Source: Cryptomeria japonica
Lineage: Eukaryota; Streptophyta; Pinopsida; Cupressales; Cupressaceae
DNA length: 64,000 bases
NCBI RefSeq assembly: GCF_030272615.1
Contig: NC_081414.1
Coordinates: 337,268,002-337,332,001, forward strand
Direction: 5' to 3'
The translations under genes and the position numbers were made by a program. The notes under the pieces were generated by a model that ran no database searches, had not been told where the DNA came from, and saw only the letters and a program-made list of their open reading frames with translations. Position 1 is the first letter of the stretch. Each line of letters starts with the position of its first letter. Shown here piece after piece: positions 48,838-60,233 of this stretch.

Positions 48838-51454
48838 TTTTTGAAAAATTACTTCCACATTCTTATTAATAAATTGAAGTAAACTATCAACCTAAATTAA
48901 GAAAATTTTTAATATATTGATGTAGAGTTGAGAAAAGCAAACATTTTGAGTTTCCTTTATGTAGATGCAACTAAAATTCATTGTTCAAAGAAGGATCTAA
49001 GAATTTGTAGTGAAATGTGAAAAATACTCTAGTAGGAGTTGGCTAGAATAACAATCACATTCTTTATTTGTGAAAATCAATCCAATTAATTAGATATTAA
49101 AAAAATACAATGAATTTTCATTCACAATTAGAAATAATAGTCACATGTATGACTATAATTGCAAGAATATCTAATGTAGAATGAGTTAAGTGTATTAAAA
49201 ATTTTAAATTATGCAAAAAGAATTTTTTTGTTATAGAGTATTATTATTGGTACATTTATTCAAATATTAGCATGTCCATTATATTTCGCATTTAGTTGTA
49301 TACCAACTTTGATAGGAATGACTTAATGGCATGTGGCATGCTTGTATTTTAATATTGGTTCATTGCTAGATTCCTATTAACACCCATTTCACTCCTATTT
49401 ATGAAATATGTTATTAAATTTAATTAAACATAAAAATTTTAATTTTTAAAAAATTATACTATGAAATGGGGTAGATAGATGCCTAAAAACCTTTGGGTTC
49501 ATCAATTAATCAACAATCCAAGGCTACACTACTTTCAAACAAGTATTAAATTTCTTCAAGATATCATCTAGGACATATGTGTTGATTAAAATCAATGGAA
49601 ATAATGTAGCCATGTGAATAATAGAAGATATCAAGGAATTATTTTAAAAATTACATAAAGTTGGATGATAGTCATTAGATATTGATTTAGCGTATTATAT
49701 TTTTACCCGAATTAGCGCCTTACACTGCAATACGAAATATGAAATTAAGCTTAAAATAAATAACATTTAAAATTTAAAAAAAAAATCTTAAATCCATAAA
49801 ATTTAATATTTATTGATTTATAAATATCAAATTAGTACTAAATCACAACCCATAAATTAAATAATCTCTCATCAATTATTACACGTGAGGATAATGTATC
49901 TTTTCAACCTCAATAGAGATACCCATATGTGCTTTATAGGCAAACTGGAGGCTAATTTGCATATAGCCTAGAAGTTGACTCCTTATTGGCAGATCCCAAT
50001 TGCATATTGAAGATAAAACAAATAACTTCATATACCAAGTAAAATCAAAACAAAAAAGATAAGATGTACATTATTATAATTTATAAATGTTATTTTATTT
50101 TTAAATTAGGTTATGATATTAAAAAAATCTACAATAAATAATTTGATGAAAGCCCCCTAAAGGGTATGAGCTCATCAATTCCATAAGTATAAAAAAATAT
50201 CATCAACAATATTGGGTATACTAATTTTGTCATTGCATAATCTATTGCTATTAACTTAGACTCATATAATCCACATATATAACAAAATAATATTCCACAT
50301 CAATGCCTTAAGAAACTTAGCTTCTTCACAGTCATCTCTTCCCACCATCCACACATTTGTATTAAACTACAAATATATAGCTCAATTTAAAGGACAAACA
50401 ACCATAAGTTTTCAGTGATTTAAACTTGACTCTCTATTTTTATGCTAAATTGATGAGCATGTATGTCAAGAATGATACATTGAATTCCTTTATTGTAATT
50501 TTGATTATATTTCTTTTCAATCCTCTAGAAAATATTGTTGAGTTAATTCTTAGACAAAATTAATATAAAATTTGATATTAACTATCACGAAGAATTTAGA
50601 TATAATTGTATCACTTGGCCAATTGATTAAGTTCATTTTGTTTGTGGGATGACAAGATACTAAAATCCACTTTTACTAGTTGTAAATTTTTAGTAAAAGG
50701 TTGTTAAGACTTATTTATAGATTCCCTCCAATAATATCCAAGCATTTGTGTCTTGTCTAAATATTTTGATAAAATTTGATGCCTCTCACTTGGCTACTCT
50801 ATATCTCCATGGGTAGCTCATAACATATTCCAACTGCAAAGTATAGAGTTATGATATTATTTGGTTGTCAACACACAATATGAACATGAATAAATATAGA
50901 ATAATAAAAGGAGAATTGATGCTTGCCTCTATTAGAGTATGGGTTTTGTCTTTTAATTCATGTGTCTTTTCAAGTGCTTGCATTACATATCTAGAGGCAA
51001 ATGATTTAGCCTCATGATATTCTTTTCTAAAATGGAAATCTTAGATGCTAGATATAAACACGACATAGTTTTCATTTTGTCAAGGCAAACAAATTGCTAT
51101 TTTTGATCTTTAAAATTGTGAAATATAATTATTATATATATATTTAAGAAAAAACATCCTTAAAAATTAAAAACTCTATATCCATATTTTCTTCTTATTA
51201 AACTTAAAAAATTATATAAAAACTTTAATAAAAAATTAAGGTATTTCAAAATCTCAATCCACAATTCCATTTTCTCTCCCACAAGAAATACATTTTCACT
51301 CCAATATCAAAATGTTATGACAAGCATAACAGACTTAATTAGTTAACATATTCTATAATGTACATCGCTGGTAATTATTTTAGGAGGAGATAATAAAGTG
51401 AAAGGGGTATAGGCATACTTGTATGCACAATTCAAAATTGATTATATTTTTCTT
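48838..51454. other. AT-rich non-coding DNA
   Basis: About 2.6 kb, strongly AT-rich, with no frame over ~60 codons that looks real and no terminal repeats noticed. Confidence 0.5.
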
Positions 51455-52252
51455 CCAAAATGGCTATCTGGCTTCACAGATGCGAATTTAATTCGCTTGA
51501 AGGCTTCTAAAGCCTTGTCAACAAAATCTTTTTGTGCCTACCTATCCTGCAATCACGGCATTCGAGGAGGTCACATTTCTTTGAGGCATTCTGTAAAATA
51601 GTTCTGGTGTTTGAGGCGGCTATTTTGTCGGGTTGTAGCTATTCTAGCTCCAAAACAGACTTGTCGTACAGCGTGTTAGTGACAAGTTAGTCAATCGTAA
51701 CTGTTAATTGCAAAATTCATGATGTAAAACGCACGACTAACACACATGTTAGTCAATCCATACTGTCTTTTTGAACAGAACACTTTTTGCATACACGTTT
51801 ACCGCTCACCAGAGAAGTAGCAACTACACCATCTGAGAAAGTTCCTCTATCCTTTAAGCTTTGATGGATGCCCATTTGCTGCTCCAGAGTTCTCATTTGG
51901 CACAGGCTGGGAGGATGCTTGTAAAGGTTGCAGAGACCGGCTTCACAACTGCTCATTGCGTTTTGCCTGAAATACACGTTTCTGAAGCATTTTCAACAAA
52001 TCCATTTTGTGCATGTCCTGCAATCATGGCATTCCATGAAACCATATTTCTTTGACGCATTCAGTCGAACAGCTCACAAGCCTTGCCTATGATTCTGCAT
52101 TTTGAAAGCATGTCCACCAGAACATTTCCAACTAGCTACATCTTATAAAAATTGCCTATCCTTTGTGCTTTTAGCGATATCTAAACTTTTTTCCAACTCT
52201 CCCATTTTGACACTGGCTAGGAATAGGTAAGTATACTGGCAAATGTAAACTG
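51455..52252 (-). pseudogene. Decayed PLS-type pentatricopeptide repeat (PPR) gene
   Basis: The minus strand can be read through frameshifts and stops as successive PPR motifs: FTFASIL and LASVKMGELEKSLDI (52252-52180), VLVDMLSKCRIIGKACELFD (~52135-52075), VSWNAMIAGHAQNGFVENAS (~52045-51982), SLCQMRTLEQQMGIHQSLKD (~51915-51855), SDGVVATSLVSGKRVCKKCS (~51840-51780), and after a ~150-bp interruption QRNVTSSNAVIAG (51580-51545) and AQKDFVDKALEAFKRIKFAS (~51535-51480). These are the P, L and S repeat signatures of organellar RNA-editing/processing PPR proteins. The remnant ends ~340 bp upstream of the P450 start codon and points the other way. No active product is possible. Confidence 0.85.
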
Positions 52253-52589
52253 ATCTGGTTGGTGCGTACGGTGAAACAGTACGACTACTTAACATCCACT
52301 AGACTTCTGCAGAAGCGCGGGAACAGTGTTTGAAATTTAATTTGGTTTTGTTCATGGGCGGGAATCGCTGACCGCTAAGTGTTACGGTGACTGTTTGCTG
52401 GAACGGAAATCGGTAGGAAAACGGAGCGAGGTAAGGGGGCCACACCACCTACTTTAGCGTCAGCACTTAAAGTGTGCATTGCCACGTTTTTAACATAATT
52501 TTCTCGATAATAAATTTCTGCGGTAGCTACAGCTGAGTGCTCAAATACTTATAGAGGCAATCTGACCTTCGTACTGTCTGTTGGGTGAA
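52253..52589 (+). promoter_or_regulatory. Putative promoter of the P450 gene
   Basis: 337 bp between the PPR relic and the start codon, clearly richer in GC than its surroundings. It holds a CACCACCTACTTT element (~52442-52454), close to plant MYB AC-elements; GCCACGTTTTT (~52481-52491) with an ACGT-like core; and two TATA candidates, ATAATAAATT (52507-52516) and ACTTATAGA (~52547-52555). The site assignments are pattern-based only. Confidence 0.4.
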
Positions 52590-54170
52590 ATGGCTACGGA
52601 ACAGTTTTTCCTTGTGGTTCTCGTGGTTTTAGTTGGGTGTTTTTCGCTGTGTTTTCTAAGAGGAAAGTATGTCAACAAGCCCTACAATGGCCCTGTTATC
52701 TATCCCATAGTCGGCTGCGCCTACGATTTCTTTAAAAATCGTCACAGATTTCTGCAATGGTTCACAGAAATAATGGAGAAGATGCCAACAAATACTTTCA
52801 AGCTCGAACGGCCCGGTGGAGTTAGAGATATCATGATTGCGAATCCTGCAAACGTCGAGCATATGCTGAAGACCAACTTCGAAAATTATCCAAAGGGAGA
52901 ACGCTATACAACTCTTCTCCACGATTTCTTAGGCCGAGGGATTTTCAATGTGGACGGCGAGCTGTGGAAGATGCAGAGAAAGACTGCAAGCTATGAGTTT
53001 AATACCATATCTCTGAGAAGCTTCGTGGTGGAGACGGTGCAGTGGGAGATTCAGAATCGCCTCTTGCCAGTCCTCACAAGCGCATCCAAAACGGGTAAGT
53101 CTTTAGATTTGCAAGACATTTTGCAGAGATTTGCATTTGATAATATTTGTAGCGTAGCGTTTGGGATGGATCCCGCCTGTCTTCTCCCTTCCATGCCCAT
53201 TTCACCTTTTGCAAAGGCTTTTGACGATGCTACTGAAATTAGTGCCGGTAGATTCTATTCTGCTGTTCCTTTTTGGTGGAGAGTAAAGCGCATGCTTAAC
53301 ATCGGTTCTGAAAAGCGCTTGCGCGAAGCTATTAAACTAGTGGACAAATTTGCTATGGATGTGGTGAGTAGTAGAAGGAAGGAGACTTCGGTGAGTGCGG
53401 GAGGCCCTGAAAGAGAGGATCTGCTTTCTAGGCTCATGGCGGCTCTTTCAAGCAAGACAGATGAATTCGAGATAGATAATGAGTCAGAAAGTGAGAAGCA
53501 ATCCTGTGGTACGATGGATGTGTTTTTGAAGGAGATGGTAGTGAGCTTTCTGTTGGCAGGGAGGGATACCACGTCCGCTACTCTCACATGGTTTTTCTGG
53601 GTGCTCTCTTCCCACCTGAGAGTAGAGGAAGCCATTCACACTGAAGTTTTACAGATCTTGGCCAAGAGATCACAAACCCCACCAGCTGATGAAGAAGGGA
53701 TTAGTTTCAGCTTTGAAGAATTGAAGGATATGCAATATCTGCATGCTGCTCTGTGCGAGTCAATGCGGCTCTACCCTCCTGTGCCTGTAGATCCTAAACT
53801 TGCCTCCAAAGATGATGTTTTGCCAGACGGGACTTCTGTGGCGAAGGGAACGCATTTGAATTACTGTAATTATTCGATGGGCAGGATGGAAAACATTTGG
53901 GGTAGTGACTGTTTGCAGTTTAAGCCTGAGAGATGGTTGAAAGAAGGGGAATTTGTGGGAGACAATCCATATAAGTTTCCAGTATTCCATGCAGGACCTC
54001 GAGTATGTCTGGGTAAAGCGATGGCATTCATTCAGATGAAATCTATCGTGGCTTCTGTTATTCATGGTTTCAGTTTCAAGGTTGAAGATGGGATTAAGTG
54101 TCCAGATTATGTTGTGTCATTGACCATGCGCATGAAAGGAGGGCTACCTGTTACAGTAAGATGTCGATGA
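52590..54170 (+). CDS. CYP94: Cytochrome P450, CYP94 family (526 aa, intronless)
   Basis: An ER-anchored haem monooxygenase. CYP94 enzymes oxidise the omega end of fatty acids, and some oxidise jasmonoyl-isoleucine; the substrate here cannot be told. The first ATG in frame is at 52590 (MATEQFFLVVLVVLVGCF), giving an N-terminal membrane anchor (residues ~5-23), then a KPYNGPVIYPIVG hinge. Landmarks (ATG numbering): NFENYPKGERYTTLLHDFLG and GIFNVDGELWKMQRKTASYE (C-helix W126/R130), I-helix AGRDTT at 323-328, K-helix E390-x-x-R393, PERW at 446-449, and the haem loop FHAGPRVCLG with ligand Cys473. Length and lack of introns fit the family. All key residues are present and there is no stop or frameshift, so it is probably functional. 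Subfamily is not assigned. Confidence 0.95.
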   Translation: MATEQFFLVVLVVLVGCFSLCFLRGKYVNKPYNGPVIYPIVGCAYDFFKNRHRFLQWFTEIMEKMPTNTFKLERPGGVRDIMIANPANVEHMLKTNFENYPKGERYTTLLHDFLGRGIFNVDGELWKMQRKTASYEFNTISLRSFVVETVQWEIQNRLLPVLTSASKTGKSLDLQDILQRFAFDNICSVAFGMDPACLLPSMPISPFAKAFDDATEISAGRFYSAVPFWWRVKRMLNIGSEKRLREAIKLVDKFAMDVVSSRRKETSVSAGGPEREDLLSRLMAALSSKTDEFEIDNESESEKQSCGTMDVFLKEMVVSFLLAGRDTTSATLTWFFWVLSSHLRVEEAIHTEVLQILAKRSQTPPADEEGISFSFEELKDMQYLHAALCESMRLYPPVPVDPKLASKDDVLPDGTSVAKGTHLNYCNYSMGRMENIWGSDCLQFKPERWLKEGEFVGDNPYKFPVFHAGPRVCLGKAMAFIQMKSIVASVIHGFSFKVEDGIKCPDYVVSLTMRMKGGLPVTVRCR

Positions 54171-54634
54171 GGATCTGCATCTGTTGCATCTGCTTGATAG
54201 GAATATTAGGTAATTTTCTGAAATCTCCTTATTTTTAGTTAGTCAAAGTTGAGAGATGTATTTACTATTTAGCAGACAAATTATGTTATTCTATTCTCTC
54301 TTGTGATGGAAAATTTTATGCTGAAGTGCCAATTTGAGGAACAAGTATATTGAATTGTGAGGGTTGCAAATATTTTTAGAAGAATATAATAATATTCAAA
54401 TGATTATTGATTTATTGTAATGCTATACATAATTAAAAGGAAAAGCTGAGAGGACAAGCTACCTATTAATGAGGTAAATAAATAAAGAAATGGGTTATTT
54501 GATTGCTTCTCAAGTAAATCAATAAAGCATTGGGCCATTTTCTTCACCAAGTACATAATTCTGACAAGTTTTAGTGGACTCTTTCCTATCGAAATAAATA
54601 TTTCAACAGTTCTTTTCAAGTTATTTAATAATAG
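54171..54634 (+). other. P450 3' flank / UTR
   Basis: AT-rich 3' flank. AATAAT-type words near 54383-54400 could serve as a polyadenylation signal, but none is decisive. Confidence 0.35.
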
Positions 54635-54751
54635 GTAGAAATGAAATTTATTGTGGCTTATATTATTTATGGTTTCAGTTGGAATCCTGTGTCTGCCGAC
54701 TATGTGGTGTTATTGACCATGTGCATGTAATAATGGCTACCATTTAAGAGT
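54635..54751 (+). pseudogene. Relic of a CYP94 3' end
   Basis: The stretch GAAATGAAATTTATTGTGGC ... ATGGTTTCAGTT ... GACTATGTGGT ... TTGACCATGTGCATG aligns in order with the last ~115 bp of the P450 (54032-54146) at roughly 80%, with a gap of about 15 bp. It is non-coding now. It points to a former second CYP94 copy in the same orientation, of which only this piece is recognisable. Confidence 0.75.
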
Positions 54752-55039
54752 ATTATCTTGATGACCTAAGGATTATATAATTAGTGGTACAAATTATTTA
54801 GATTTTGAAGCAGATCTTTGTCCTTCAATAAAATAATTAAAATTGTATAATATTAGAATATTTAATATAATATATTATTTGTTGGGTAGTGGATGGATGA
54901 ATTATGACATATCAAATTAGGGATGAGTTGAATGATAGTTTGAGATGAGTTAGCCTTACAAATCATCTTTACCGCACACATGTAGTGGTGTGTATTTACC
55001 TTGGTAGCACTCTAATTAAATTATTTGTTGTATAGTTAT
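54752..55039. other. AT-rich spacer
   Basis: No gene seen. Confidence 0.4.
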
Positions 55040-56123
55040 TGTAGACACTTAAAAATAATTATTTTAATGTCTCACATAATTAATTAATTAATTATGTTAA
55101 TTCAAATTCTCCTCAATATTAATTAAATATAATTAATATTGTCACTATAGCATGTGATTGATTTAAATAAATCCCTTTTTTTATTCTTCTAAAAAATCAA
55201 ATCCTCACAAATCTTCCTCTTAGTTAATTAATTTCAATTAATTAGTTAACCTACATGATTCCTACAAATCATCTTTTTAATTCATCATTAACCTAATAAA
55301 TTTTTCTAGAAACTCCCTAAACTCACTTAACATTATTTTTCTAATTTTTTATTCCCTCCACTCATTCTCTCTCCTAGTCTAATCCTAATCCCATGTAACA
55401 TTTCCTCCAATCCCCCTCCTAACGAATCGTTAATGGCTAATCGTCATGATTAGCGACAAAGTCAACCCCTTGCTTTTAAATAATCTTTTCTTAGGTGAAT
55501 GAAAGATTTTCGAAATCTCACATTCCTCCAGGTATCCCCTCTCTCAAGGAATTTTTAATTCCTTTTTTATTCCTCCAGTCCCCATAATATCCTTTTTGGG
55601 AGAATTTTTTAATTCCTCCAATGCACCTTGTGGAGTGTGGAGATACGAAATGTCTTTTAAGGCATATTTCTTGGTCTCCACACCCTCTCTTGGAGCTTGT
55701 GTGAGCTCACAAGTAAATCTTAGCCCTTCATCTCGAATCCATCCTAGCCATCTATTTTTCTCTCATCTTCCTATAAATAAAAGGGCTCCATCCCTTCATT
55801 TGAACATCTCGAAATCTAGTAAGGTTATGCTACCCTTTTGAGCCCACGAAATCATCTTGGCAGCTTCATCATTTTCATCCTTATCATCCTCCTGAAATCC
55901 ATTTCATGTTGTGCACATCATTGGAGAGCCATCCACATCCAACAATCAAAAGAGCACATCAAATGGAGCATTATCAAGGGGCACCTTCACTTCATGAAGC
56001 TCAATCTAAAGGAGAAGGTAAAATAGCAAGGTAAAATGGTCTTTTCATGCTATTTTAGCATTTTGCAGGTTTATTTTATTATGTTTTGATCATTTAACCT
56101 TCTAATTTGTTTTCCCCTTTTCA
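55040..56123 (+). repeat. LTR of a second LTR-retrotransposon family
   Basis: Begins TGTAGACACTTAAAAATAAT and ends ...CCCTTTTCA, followed at once by TTTTGGCACGCCCTGTGGGA, which has the position and form of a primer-binding site. A TATA box lies at ~55772 (CCTATAAATAAAAGGG). The other LTR is not in the window, so the 5' boundary rests on the TG start alone. Confidence 0.55.
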
Positions 56124-57846
56124 TTTTGGCACGCCCTGTGGGACCCACGTCCTTAGGAATTAAGATTTTTTTTAAAGTTTTGTGAGTTGTGAGATGCAGG
56201 TTCCAGAATAGCACGACTGCAAAGAAAAAAATTATATTTTTCGCAGGTTCCAGAATAACAGCTCTGCATTTCTGCGCAATAGCTCCTCCTTATTCTTTTA
56301 CTTTTTTGTTTCTATTTATTTTATGTTTCTGTTTCTATTTTTGTTGTCTGTTTCTGTTTATTTTTTGTTTCTATTATCTGTTCTGTTTATTTATAATCTG
56401 TGTGAAAGTAGGAGAGTATGCTCTTGTCTATATAGACAATCAAAAATCCAAACCTTTGGCACTTTTCTATTCTGTTTAGCGCGACTGTATGCTCTGATCG
56501 TAAGAAAGTGTGAAAATATGAGAGTATGCTCTTGTCTATCTAGACAATCAGAAATCCAGATTTTTGGCACTTTTCTATCTATTTAGTGCGACTGTCTGCT
56601 TTGTTAATATGTTTGAAATTTGTTAGGTGCTAACAGTAGTCTGCATTTTCTTTTTATTTCGTGTTATCTGTTATATTTAATCATAATCTGTCTTACCATA
56701 GGAAAGTGTGAAAGTAAGAGAGTATGCTCTTGTCTATCTAGAAAATCAGAAATCTAGACCTTTAGCATTTTTTTTATTCTGTTTAAGTGAGGTTGTCTGC
56801 TCTGTTAAATCTAGGGTTTCTGTTTGCTCTACTAAATTTAGGGTAAAAAAAGAGAGTAAAAAATTTTCTGTTTTTTCGCCATATCTTCTTTATCTTGACT
56901 CCATTTTTCTCCAAACTTCACCAGATTCTCCGCATTGCCATTTTTCACATTTTCTTCTTTGGGGGCCTTATCCCAAAAATCCACTTTTTGAAGCCTAAAT
57001 CCCATATTTCTCTATTTTTAGGGTTTGCCATAACTTCTTCCCCTTTTATCCAATCACCTCCAAATTTTTCCCATATTATCCATCTCCAACTTTTGCTTTT
57101 TTATCCCTCTTTGATAAATTTTCCCATTCTTTCATCTCTCCTCCAAAATCCCCATTTTTTGCTTGCTTGTCTCTTGGAAAGTGGCAAAAAACCTAGTCAA
57201 ACCCCATTTACCCATCAAAGTTTCCTTCAAATCCACATTTGTCATTAGTAAAAAAGTTTTTATTTATGTTTTTCTACTTATTCCCAAAAAATCAAAAAAA
57301 TTAATATTTTGTCATTTTGTTGTCTTTTGCAGGACGCTTGTTGAAGACTCCATTTTTCAAACTACTAATCAAATTGTTTTGCATGACGCTTGTTGAAAAC
57401 TCCATTTTTTTTTCAAAACTACTAATCAAGTTGTTTTGCAGGTTGCCTAGCCGATTCAACCAAATCTTGTGCATTTATTTAAACTAGGCACCTAGATATT
57501 AATTAAAATGGAATGAACCATTGTCTTATGTGTCTTTAAGAAAAGCGTAAAGGTAGGAAAGTATGCTCTCATCTTACTAGATGATCAGAAATTCAAACCC
57601 TCCAACCTTTTCTTATTTGATTGTGTGTTTACCTCTAGCGGGCCTGCACTACCGACTTGCTCTTTGAGAAGGTAAGAGGGGAACGACCCAAGTGAATACA
57701 CCCGGACCTAGGGTTCCCAACTCACTATAATAAATAGGTCATTGACTGCGAAAGGGTTAATGGTTGGGGCTATATGAGAGTTCACTCTCACATTGGGTGC
57801 TTAGTAGGATCCTAGAGATCTCAATCATGCTTGCGTGACTACTAAG
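56124..57846 (+). mobile_element. Leader of the second LTR retrotransposon, interrupted by the gag-only element
   Basis: About 1.7 kb downstream of the putative primer-binding site with no Gag frame. It contains four copies of a ~60-100-bp motif (see next entry) and stops where the gag-only element begins at 57847. Its coding part presumably lies right of the window, beyond the nested insertion. Confidence 0.5.
56399..57640 (+). repeat. Four dispersed direct repeats with a TCTATCTAGA hairpin
   Basis: The words GAGAGTATGCTCTTGTCTAT and AGACAATCAGAAATCCAGAC recur at 56411, 56519, 56717 and (more diverged) 57556. The first three are followed by CTTTTCTAT/TTTATTCTGTTTA and GCGACTGT/GAGGTTGT. The core TCTATCTAGA is a near-palindrome. 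Confidence 0.85.
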
Positions 57847-59059
57847 TGTAGCGTCCTAAAATTGCGACACTTGCAATTTCGACTGCATTTCGGTCTTCAC
57901 GATGGCGATGCAACACGCAACCTGAATGGAGACCCCAAAACTTGCTCACGACACTGAAAACTGCATTTTTCAAGCACCCTGGCCTGAACCTCCTTGCACC
58001 CTAATGTCCCGGGAGGTGGGACCAGAGCGCCCAGCGCCCTGGTCCCTCAGGACCAGGGCGCCCAGTGCCCTGGTCCCTGGGTCCTATTTTGGGCCCGGTT
58101 TCCTAAGTGATATCGGGTCTTTTTGATTGCAATTTGGAAATATACTTCCCTGGTCGGCCTAAGGTCGAGAAAATCAGTCTATCACCCCTAAATGACAAGT
58201 ATATAAACTACATTTTCCTCTTTCATTCGACATGATGGAAAAGGCGGGGAAACTATACTCAAGCATTCAAGCATTCAAGCAATTGATCATTCCAAGTCTC
58301 CATTCAAGGCTAAGTGTTGCATTCAAGACAAGGATTCAACCATTGAAGAGGAGATCACATACTACATGCTACAACATACAACATACAACATCTAAACCTT
58401 CGCACATAAGGATACAAACATCCTTAGAACAAGGTATTAGTACTTGTTTTACAGTCATTTACATTTACAGCTCTTGCTCATTTCTTGGTTAATTCCAAAA
58501 CTGGGGTTTGACCTAAAGGCAAACCCCTAATCCCTAACCCCCCAATCGTCTTCGCTTTTCTGTGTGTAGGTTGCAGGTACGCGGCTGAAATCGAAGATCT
58601 GGAATCCTTGTGCAGAGACGAACAGATCCCCCTTCGTTTCGCGGATTTTTCGGAGGACCGTGGCGCCGGGCGCCATTGTCCCGACAACTTTTGCTCAAAT
58701 TTGCAGGACAGCGCCGTATCGACATTTTACTGCTAATTCCAGGTCTGCAGCTTCATCTTATAACCCGAACTCAGTTTATAAGCGAATCTTTATGACTTTC
58801 TATGCATCCTTAGCTTAATTTCCTTAATCAACATTCTTTACAAAAGAGGGTAGCCTTGCTTTCCTAACCCTTGAAATTCATTTAGCATCCAATCTTACAT
58901 CGTGTGGGATTGAATCTTATGAGTTTCAACCCCTCTTTTGAATGTAAAGTCTTCCCCCTAAGTGAAAACCCATCGAATCCTAGCGAACCTCCCTTCTCTC
59001 TCCTCGGAGTTAGAAGAGGGGAGACCAACTAGGGTTCGACCGCGATTTTCCGCTTTACA
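57847..59059 (+). repeat. 5' LTR of copy B (1,213 bp)
   Basis: Starts TGTAGCGTCC and ends TTTACA before the primer-binding site. It has two tandem GC-rich units (58013-58080), where copy A has three, a TATA box at 58200-58207 and a third related GC-rich block near 58650-58720. Confidence 0.88.
58200..58207 (+). promoter_or_regulatory. LTR TATA box (copy B)
   Basis: TATATAAA in ACAAGTATATAAACTACATT, identical to copy A. Confidence 0.6.
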
Positions 59060-60233
59060 TTTTGGTGAACCCGACGTGAACATCCTTTCTGATTTTTCAT
59101 GCTTAGATCTGAAAAAATTGATTACATTTCCATGTTTGATCTTTTGCAAAGTTTTAGAGGTGATTGCATTAAAACCCTAAAATTTCTTTTTAGTAATTAA
59201 ACTTGCGAAATGTCTAAATGTTAATGCTTGTTTCAGATCTGTCCTTCTATTACAAATTATCAATTCATATTTGTGCTTTAATTCTGAAAATTAAGTGGTT
59301 AAAAGTCAAAACCCTAATTTTTGAAACCCTCTTGATTCAACCTTTGTCCGACAATTTGACCGATCAAAACATCTCCAAATCAGCTGTAACTTTGGATTCC
59401 ACAATAAAATCACAATATCTTTCATCCCTGAAAATTTGGAAAAAAGTTGCGAGGACTGTGTTGCACTCCGAGCGCCATCGTCCCCGACATTTTTTCCAAA
59501 ATTTCGGGAGCGAGATCTTGCTGTATTTTCCTGCTAAAATCTAGAATTTTGGCTGATTTTGTCAATTATAACACTTTCAAAATTACAGTCAAAGTTGGTC
59601 TTGTGATTGCTTGGTCTAAGGCTCCTAATCATTCAAAAATTATCGAAACTGAAATTTTGTGTCAAAATTGTGTTCTTACTGTCTTAGATCTGAAAATTGT
59701 ATTTGCATTCATTCAAAATTTCAGTGCTTTATTCAAATATTTGCATTTTGTGACTTTTGAAATTAAGTGCCTAATTACAACAACTTTGATTTCCGCTTTC
59801 AAATTTGAATTTTGCGTGAAATTGAGTCAATTTTCAAATTTCAAAATTTGCATTGCTCTTGACATTCCCTCTAAAATCATAAAATTCAAAATTTCAGTCT
59901 CCCTCTCTTTTTCAAAATTCAAATTTTGCATTTTTCAACAATCTTGATAGGTTTCAATTTTGAATTTGCAACTTTAATTTGGCCTATTTACAGATCGTAA
60001 AATCCCTCAATTTTTTTAGATTAGCTCTAAAATCATCATACCTTTCATCCCTGCAAATTTCGAAAAAAGTTGCAAGGACCGTGTTGCACTCCGAGCGCCA
60101 CGGTCCCGAACATTTTTTCTGAAATTTCGGGAGACTGTTGTGATTGCATTTAACAGCTTAAATCTGGAAGATTGGCTGGTTTTACTGAAAATTGCTACCT
60201 CTAAAATCAAAATCTTCTCTCTCTCTCTAGTGC
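59060..60233 (+). other. Leader and primer-binding site of copy B
   Basis: Starts TTTTGGTGAACCCGACGTGA. The leader repeats a GC-rich block of the LTR twice (59447-59515 and 60071-60130; TTGCACTCCGAGCGCCA followed by a TTTCGGGAG word). No real coding frame. Confidence 0.7.

Noticed and set aside
49000-51400. Possible MITEs in AT-rich DNA
   Set aside because: No pair of inverted ends longer than expected by chance in such AT-rich sequence could be confirmed by eye.
51686-51758. Direct repeat GTTAGTCAATC (51686-51696 and 51748-51758) as target-site duplication of a tiny insertion in the PPR relic
   Set aside because: The interruption of the PPR reading is larger (~150 bp) than the interval between these words, and the ends show no terminal repeats.
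52581-52589. Upstream TTG (three codons before the ATG) as start of the P450
   Set aside because: Nuclear plant genes start at ATG; ATG at 52590 gives the expected hydrophobic anchor.
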